Positions 57,243 to 64,000 of a stretch of DNA of 64,000 nt are shown here, one piece after another. The position numbers and the translations under genes were made by a program. A model generated the notes under the pieces. It saw nothing but the letters and a program-made list of their open reading frames with translations, had not been told where the DNA came from and did not search any database. Source of the stretch: Sipunculus nudus (taxonomy: Eukaryota; Annelida; Sipuncula; Golfingiida; Sipunculidae). The stretch's first letter is position 1; every line of letters starts with the position of its first letter. The stretch is from NCBI GenBank assembly GCA_026874595.1, contig CM049311.1:39142676-39206675 (forward strand), written 5' to 3'.

Positions 57243-57421
57243 CTTTTCTGTGTTTCCTGCAGGGCAAATCTGTAGACGAGGCTAAGGATTGTGTAGAGTG
57301 TGATGAAGATCAGCATCTCCTTGTACATCAGCTTGTAGATGCTGCCCTTCCAGTAGAACAGCAGCCGTGTGAACGCAGCCAGGTGGGAGTTGGCCACCTT
57401 TCCTGTGTATGTGACTGTCAT
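57243..57421 (-). CDS. BEST: Bestrophin, coding exon 1 with start codon
   Basis: The ATG at 57421-57419 gives MTVTYTGKVANSHLAAFTRL, LFYWKGSIYKLMYKEMLIFI, TLYTILSLVYRFALQETQK plus two bases of Arg60. Donor GTATGT at 57242. The start is supported by the match to human BEST1, which also begins MTITYTSQVAN at the same distance from GSIYKL, and Ala10, whose backbone helps hold calcium, is kept. Residues about 26-52 form the first membrane helix. Joined over nine exons the protein is about 646 residues, similar to vertebrate bestrophins (about 475-670). Bestrophins are pentameric calcium-activated chloride/bicarbonate channels. A 5' untranslated exon and promoter were not identified. Confidence 0.97.
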
Positions 57422-58860
57422 ATGGAATGCTTAATATGTTGGCAGTGATGTGCTCTGGAATCATATACACAGCATAATAATTATCATGTATGATTTCAAA
57501 TTTAAAAATACTCATGACATTTATGCTCCTCATGTTAATTGCAGTTAATTGGCATCCTTTGTTGTAACCACTGCTTTGTACAGCAAGATTCTCCAGGTTT
57601 GACCACCAGGGTGGACAGTGACCAAAGCTTTAAAGAATTGTTATCAGATCAATGAGAGTATGCGTGATATTGCATTGTGCATCCAGCTCCAAATTTTTAA
57701 CATGCAACACCCCTTCTTGTTGGGTCTGATAACACCAGGACACACCCTATGCCAGAACAAGAGTTACCAGACCAATGAGCTCCTCTCATTGAAAATGGAT
57801 GTTTCACTGCTGTGTGTTGTGTAAATGACACTCAGCTTTACTAGAGAGCAGAGCATAATTAAAGAGAGATCACCTGTATTAAACCTGCATAAAATTGTGG
57901 TGTGGTACTCTGTGATATTCTGACATATATTCTGACAAAATAAAACTAATGTTAGGTCTAAACATTTGGTTCCAGGAAAATGACTTTTCAAGCTAGGCTC
58001 TGGAATGATTGTTATTATCAAAGTTAACTGGAACCAAATATGTTGTGTAAAGAAAAATGTGAAAGACAATGCCAACAAATTCACTAGCAAACTGCCTTAA
58101 CATGACTGAATCTGAGTGGAGATGATGAAATGTTTCACTTAATATCATTCACTGGAAAAGTGAACAGGTCATCACAGATGAGCCCAAATTTCTTTTATAA
58201 ACAGATGTTAAAAAGAGGAAATATAAGCCAATTCACCTTGGTTAATCATCTGGTTAATATTTTTGTTAATAATTCACTTAAATAAAAGCAACATCACATG
58301 GTAATCAACAAAATTCCTCCCACCAAGAGATACCTGGAAAGCCATTTGTATAAATTATTATGCCTCAGGGTAAGAATATAGGCGGCACATGACCTTACAA
58401 AACCATTTAGCACATGAATCACCCTCGCTGATACAAAACCTCCCCAGCGTATGACTCAGCCTTATTTATATAAGCCTCTGTGACATCAAACAACAATAGC
58501 TATTCAGGGTCACACTGTCTCTGACAGCAGCACAAAGACAGTATATCCTGTACCATGTGACCTTCCCACTGTCCTTTGTGCCATCAAGTCTGGTGATATC
58601 ACTAAATTCATTAAACTATCTTTATTTTAATAATATCATTAAATGTATTACAATTAATAATATATCACATTTTTAAGTAGACATTTTACAAGCAAAAACA
58701 TTTTATTTTTTGCACTAAGCTTAACTTGTTTAAAGAATTAATGTCTACTAACTAATCATTATTTTGAAACTGAAGACCAGTTTAGTGTCATCCCAAATAG
58801 ATGGTGATTTAGTAAAATGAAGACTGACTAAACTTTAACATGCCTTAAGATAATAAGTTA
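57422..58860. other. 5' flank of bestrophin, repeat fragments
   Basis: 57555-57760 resembles 7965-8130 in family E element 2 ('ttgtaaccactgctttgta', 'cagcaagattct', 'gaccaccagggt'). The rest has no recognised repeat or gene. A promoter could lie here, but no clear TATA/initiator arrangement stands out. Confidence 0.4.
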
Positions 58861-59273
58861 ACAAGAATACGGGTAGTCGACAAGTGACTACGTGTATCTG
58901 CCAAAATCAGAGTCTGACAGGTGAAGTGAGGCATGGATTGAGGGGCAAGGGGAAATAGAGTGAGGTGTGTTGCATATTAGCATGGATGTCTGCAGCCAAA
59001 ATGTGTATGTAGGTTGTGCCACCTACCACAAAATCCAGAAAGCTGTCCAAGTTTTATACATATGCAAAATTTTAGGCAGATAAGTCAAACCACTACTTGT
59101 AAATGAGTGATTTAATCCCAGAGCAGACAAACACAAGGGCTACATTTGTGCAAAATTTTTAGCCTGATCAGTCAAACAGATCCCGAGATATGTGGGTTAT
59201 GTCAACTTATGTGTGGAAACAGACCCACAAATGGATGCTAGGCAGAGAGGGAAGGTCAAAGGTCAACCAAAAA

Positions 59274-62200
59274 CAAGGCCTACAGGCCTAATGCGAACCT
59301 GTGCAAAGTTTGGGAGTATGAATGGAGGTTTATTTTAAAAATTTAATATTGATCCTCTTAAGTCCTGCATATCAACCTTAGTCATTATTATTATAGCAAA
59401 ATGGACATTTCGGACCTGCAAGTTTCAGACTAGGACATTTTAAAACTAGAATATGGGTAGTCGACAAGCGACTATGTGTATCAGCAGAAATCACAGTGGG
59501 ACGGGTGAAGTGAGGCATGGATTAAGTGGCAAGGGGAATAGAGTGAGGTGTGTTGCATATTAGCATGGATGTCTGCAGTGTAAACGTGAATGTAGGAGGC
59601 GCCACCTGTCATAAAATTGAGAAATTGTCCTGTATATATAAATCTGCAAAATTTCAGCTGGAAAAGTCAAACCACTGCTGAGATATGAGTGATTTTATCC
59701 CAAGGCAGATAAACAGATGGACACTGTGCATAAATGGTTGAAGGTGGCACCACCACTTTTGCCTATGATGAAGAGCTATGTGAGATCTATACACAAGCAA
59801 AATTTTGGCCTGATCATTCACACGGTTCCCGAGATATGAGCTTGGATGTCTGCAGAGTAAACCTGAATGTAAGTGGCGCTACCTATCATAAAATCAAGAG
59901 AGCTGTCAAGGATGTATAAACCTGCAAAATTTCAGGTGGAAAAGTCAAACCACTGCTGAGATATGAGTGATTTTATCCCAAGGCAGATGAACAGATGGAC
60001 CCTGTGCATAAATGGTTGCAGGTGGCACCACCACTTTTGCCTATGATGAAGAGCTATGTGAGATCTATACACATGCAAAATTTTGGCCTGATCGGTCACA
60101 CGGTTCCAGAGATATGAGCTTGGTTGTCAAAGCTATGGACGCTGGGCAGAGAGGAAAGGTCAGAGGTCAACCAAAAATGAGGGCGCAGCAGTTCACATGT
60201 GACTGATCATAATTCCAAATTTTAAAAAATTCTTCCCAGTGGTTATGGAGGAGTTCTCCAAAAACCTATGCAGCAATGGCTGCAGCATTGGTGTCCGACC
60301 GAAAACATAGTATCCGCAAAACTCTGTTTTGGCAGATACAATGATTGTAGCTGGCACCACCAGTCTTATATACAATGAAGAGATATATAAATATGCCCAA
60401 TCTCAGACTGATATGTCAAACCCCTCCTGTGAAATAAGTAGGGATATACACTGTGCAAAAATTATTGTAGGTGGCGCCACCAGTCTTGTACACTATAAAG
60501 CTACCCGATATGTATAAACATGCCCAATTATAGGCTGATGTATCAAATTCCTCTGTAGAAATAAGCAGGTGCATACACAGCAAAAGTCAATGTAGGTGGC
60601 ACCACCTGTCTTGTAAATGAGAATACCATCAAAGACGCATAGACAGGTCAAACTTCCCCAGAGTTTCATGCACTGGGCTGACAAGGCTTAGATGAGTAAG
60701 GCAGTTGCCCCCGAATGACCTGTGACAAATTGCTGCCTCAAGCTACTGCACTGAGTGAACTCTTGACCTGCACCTGGCTAGACTGAGTGAACTTTTGACC
60801 TGTACCTGGCTGCACTGAGTGAACTCTTGACCTGTTTCATAATCTGATAAGTTGGCAGTCTGCCAAAGCTATAAATAGATTCAGGCTGAACTTGGGGGCC
60901 AAATATAATGCAGTGAGCAGTCTGACAAAGCTATAAATAGAATGCAGCTACTGCACTGAGTGAACTCTTGACCTATACCTGGCTGCACTTCTTCCAATCC
61001 TGGCACTGTGCCAAAACTATTTTTAGAGCTGACATCATCTTGGCTAATGGCCAACATCAAGGCACTGGCAATCTGCCAATGGTAAACCAAGTGCTGTCAT
61101 CTGTACACAAAAATGGTCCTAACTTGAAATAACTTTGAAATTTATTTTCCCAATACAAAATGCTTTTCAGTTGACTTTTTATAAAAAAAAGAAATCAGGA
61201 ATATATGTAAAATTATTATGGATGCATACTGAATGCAAAATTAAAATACGGATATATGTCACTGATGGCAAATTCTTGAATTAAGTTGAGTAGGGATACC
61301 AATAATTTATAATCCACATACAGTTGTCTTTATATAGCCACAGAGAGCTAAACATTCATGACTGTAACATTGCCTGGTATGATGAATAACTTATATCATA
61401 AATCTAATTTTTTTATAAGCTTTTAAAAAAAACTTTCCTGTCAATATTAACCAAAGATACCCTGAAATCTAAATGTCTAGTGGCATGATGTGATAGATGC
61501 TGATAAACTGGTGCCAGGCCAGAAGTAACAGCATAACACAGCTAACATATATACCAAAATGACTCAATTCAATCTCCATAATTCAGCCAAAAATCATTCA
61601 TCTGGAACCATTAATGACAATTATTATAAGAGGGATTATTCTCATAAAATATTTAACAAACTGGCTTCACTTGCATCTGTCCAAAAATGTTTCGCAGGTT
61701 AATAACTCATATAGGAAGATACAGCAAACTGGTTAAGTTCAGCTTCCCGTAACACAGCCAAAAAGCACTGAACCAAAACCATTTGAACAAACTTGAATTA
61801 TCAACATCTGAGGATAATTAATTGTGTGAGATTTAAGAATTTTGCCCAGTGGTTTTTGAGAAGAAGATCTTTGTAGCCACTGCGCTTAAATGGGCTGTTA
61901 TGGCATATGATTAAAATCAGCTTCCCATAACTTAGCCAAAAGTCACTGAAAAGAGACCATTTGAACAAACTTCAGAAAGCACTACCCTAGGATTATTTCT
62001 GTGTGATATTAAACATTTTTGCCATATGGTTTCAGAGAAGAAGTTTTTTGTAGCCCTCAGTGTGATATAGGCACTGATGACCCTGTACAACAAAGGCTGA
62101 TGCAGGTGGCGCCACCAATACCTCAATTTCAGATATGACCTATGTGACCAACATTGGCATAAAATTTGGTGATGATAGCTCCAGCCGTTTCTGAGATTTA

Positions 62201-62588
62201 AATTTTAATATGCTTTTTTGCACAGTTAACAAAGTTCAACCTCCTATAACTCGGCCAAAAATCTCCGAACTGAAACCATTCGAACAAACTTGAGAAAGAT
62301 TGTTCCAGAAATCATTTCTGTGAAATATTGGACAATTTGGCTGAACAGTTTCAGAGAAGAAGATTTTAAAGTTTTTTTTTAGCTTTTTCCCTATAAAATC
62401 TAAGAAAATGCAGTTAGAAAAAAAAATAAACAAAATTCGATATAGTTTTTTGGAAGACTGATTATTTGCAAAAAATTTGGTGATGCCAGCCACTGCCGTT
62501 TTTGAGATAGGTATGGTTAACGTACAGACAACGCACGACGCACACCACACGATGGATGCACCATAGCATAAGCTCACAGGTTTGCTAA
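59274..62588 (-). mobile_element. Family F element 3, inserted in family B element 3
   Basis: The left (3') end is CAAGGCCTACAGGCCTAATG. The right (5') end reads CACAGGTTTGCTAA. GCGAACCTGTG (59293-59303) and CACAGGTTTGC (62575-62585) form the subterminal inverted repeat with one mismatch. The body shows ~120-bp palindrome units (60343-60660), then the 'actgcactgagtgaactctt' and 'gcagtctgccaaagctat' tract. Next come AT-rich DNA and several ~180-bp units around 'cataactcggccaaaaatc' (61560-62340). Family B element 4 interrupts it. Without that insert it is about 2.4 kb. It is non-coding. Confidence 0.65.
59446..60342 (-). mobile_element. Family B element 4, complete, nested in family F
   Basis: The left end is CTAG (59446-59449) then 'aatatgggtagtcgacaagc' with the AGTCG/CGACT stem. 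The right end carries GTATCCGCAAAAC-TCT-GTTTTGGCAGATAC followed by AA. It has three units with GGTGGCGCCACC-like palindromes. The flanks are 'cattttaaaa' on the left and 'tgattgtagctgg' on the right, again A against T with no duplication. Confidence 0.7.
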
Positions 62589-62746
62589 TGAGGGTGCAGC
62601 AGTTCACATTTGACCTGATCATAATTCTGAATTTAAAAAATTCTGCCCATTGGTTACGGAGGAGTTTTGCGGAAACCTATGTGGCGGCAGTAGCAGTGTC
62701 CGACTGAAAACATAGTATCCGCAAAACTCTGTTTTGGCAGATACAA

Positions 62747-63440
62747 TTAATAAGCATTAGATGAGATAAAAATTTATTTCAAACCCCACTTACAACATAT
62801 TTTAATAACAGAATCAAAATTTTTGTTGGTGCTTTAGGAACAACTGAGCATATTGTAATATCTGACTCAGATAATATCTTAGTCTCAGAAAATGTAAAGA
62901 TATATGGAGGTCCCAAGGCACTGATTCAGAGTAACAAACTGCTCTCTACCGTATACACACCCCTAGTTACGGTCAGGTAGAGCTGCAGTTGCCCATTGAC
63001 AATATAAATTGAAGTATCTAAGGATTTAGGTGAAAATATGGGAATAACCTCTGTCAGGACACGCTTTGCATCCTCCCCAACAGTTCAAGATCTAAAACAT
63101 GCATCCTTTGCAGGCCAGCCAAAGGTAAATGACCGGAAAAAAAAGAGTGAAGTATTCCAGAAAAAACAGAGAAGATTTCTTTGTAATAAAGAGTAAAAAA
63201 AGAGTAAAATTAGTAACCCCTCCCCCCATTTTTTATCACAAACTTGGTAAAGATGTGCTTTGCATACCACATTTGTGTAAATATATCAAGGCATATCATT
63301 CCAAATGTCAGAAACATACATACCACACATCTCCCTGCCTGAAGATAAGGACATTTCCCACATGTTGTGACATATGCTGGACATTTGCACACACAAAATT
63401 GCGAAATGTCCCATTCTTGTTCTAACTCGACTGTTAAAGC
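62747..63440. other. Right flank, no gene seen
   Basis: Mixed unique sequence with an A-rich patch (63130-63240; 'aaaaaaaagagtgaa', 'aaaagagtaaaa') related to the direct repeat that follows. No coding frame was recognised. Confidence 0.4.
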
Positions 63441-64000
63441 ACTCCATTTCACAAAAAGACTGAACAAAGAGGGCTGCTGAAAAAAAAGAGTGAAAAAAAA
63501 GTAATATCTGTCATTTTAAGGAAATACCCAAATTAAAAAGATGAACTCTAAAAAAAAAGTGATTTGGCAGGCATGCCTTTGCTTGGCCATGGAGGAGATG
63601 TGTTACAAGTTTTGTGTGATAATGTCAATTATAATCCAGAAGCAAAAGAACATTTTCCTGTCTATTTAAGAAAAACACCCTGGAGGTTGGGCAATTGTTC
63701 AGGATCTGTCAGTACTTACTGGAGCAGCCCCTTTCTCTCTGCAGCAAGGTCAGCCATGTGAAAACCAAATCAGGTTTAAGAGGTCAAATTAAGACTCCAT
63801 TTCACAAAAAGACTGAACAAAGAGGGCTGCTGAAAAAAAAGAGTGAAAAAAAGTAATATCTGTCATTTTCAGGAAATACCCAAATTAAAAAGATGAACTC
63901 TAAAAAAAAAGTGATTTGGCAGGCATGCCTTTGCTTGGCCATGGAGGAGATGTGTTACAAGTTTTGTGTGATAATGTCAATTATAATCCAGAAGCAAAAG
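63441..64000. repeat. ~353-bp direct repeat, second copy cut by the window end
   Basis: 'actccatttcacaaaaagac' begins both copies, at 63441 and 63794. The copies then match almost base for base through 'gatttggcaggcatgccttt' up to the last base of the window; one A-run differs by a base. The frame starting at 63564 (MAGMPLLGHGGDVLQVLCDN) lies in the repeat and shows no known domain. Confidence 0.85.

Larger units (their letters stand above)
58862..62746 (-). mobile_element. Family B element 3, split by a family F insertion
   Basis: The left part (58862-59273) starts CAAGAATACGGGTAGTCGAC, a family B 3' end with CTTG in place of CTAG. The right part (62589-62746) starts 'tgagggtgcagcagttcac' and ends 'gttttggcagatacaat', the family B 5' hairpin end. 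Put side by side the two halves read exactly like the intact neighbour at 60165-60190 ('aaccaaaaatgagggcgcag'). The gap is filled by family F element 3. Confidence 0.68.

Noticed and set aside
63564-63761. 65-codon frame near the right edge
   Set aside because: It lies within a direct repeat, has no known domain and no exon signals.

Overview
This window is AT-rich, intron-containing animal DNA crowded with repeats. Two animal genes can be recognised by eye: the last two coding exons of a TULP4-type tubby-like protein on the + strand (4843-6006), and a complete nine-exon bestrophin anion channel on the - strand (57421 down to 25566, about 646 residues). The bestrophin splice sites are all GT-AG and the phases join without conflict. 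The style of the repeats suggests a bivalve mollusc: hairpin-ended elements, internal tandem repeats, 'accatgggtcac' and 'ggtggcgccacc' motifs, and a DIRS-like retrotransposon. That placement is inference; the sequence proves only a bilaterian-type animal.

Layout. 1-4842 is repeat fragments. 4843-6006 is the TULP4-like 3' end, followed by its probable 3' UTR. 7800-25565 lies between the two tail-to-tail genes. It holds repeat elements (7826-8325, 13754-16000, 18940-20953, 22702-24011), a small MITE (13160-13303) and two minisatellites. 25566-57421 is the bestrophin gene. Its introns carry a 43-bp minisatellite (intron 8), a DIRS-type tyrosine-recombinase retrotransposon with an internal 2866-bp tandem duplication (intron 7, 29124-36737), a GC-richer gag-like island and three-level nested repeats (intron 5), a 27-bp minisatellite plus another element (intron 4), and a 1.46-kb element (intron 2). 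57422-64000 is 5' flanking DNA with another three-level nest (58862-62746) and a 353-bp direct repeat at the right edge.

The most interesting signal is in the repeats. At least six families whose bodies look unrelated (called A-F here, plus a probable seventh, H) share one terminal grammar. Read in element orientation, each starts 5'-TT followed by a terminal hairpin (weak in F). The first 7-11 bases of the element recur inverted near the 3' end. A short second hairpin follows, and the element stops at CTAG or CTTG before a T. Two nests let the empty site be read: insertion is between A and T with no target duplication. This is the signature of Helitron/Helentron-like rolling-circle transposons. 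All copies seen are non-autonomous; no Rep/helicase coding was found. Many are filled with 120-300-bp tandem units that carry the palindrome GGTGGCGCCACC. Some carry sites close to the CTCF consensus.

The DIRS element was once coding (gag, RT-RNase H, methyltransferase-like region, tyrosine recombinase) but is now broken by stops and frameshifts. It lies in the same transcriptional sense as bestrophin.
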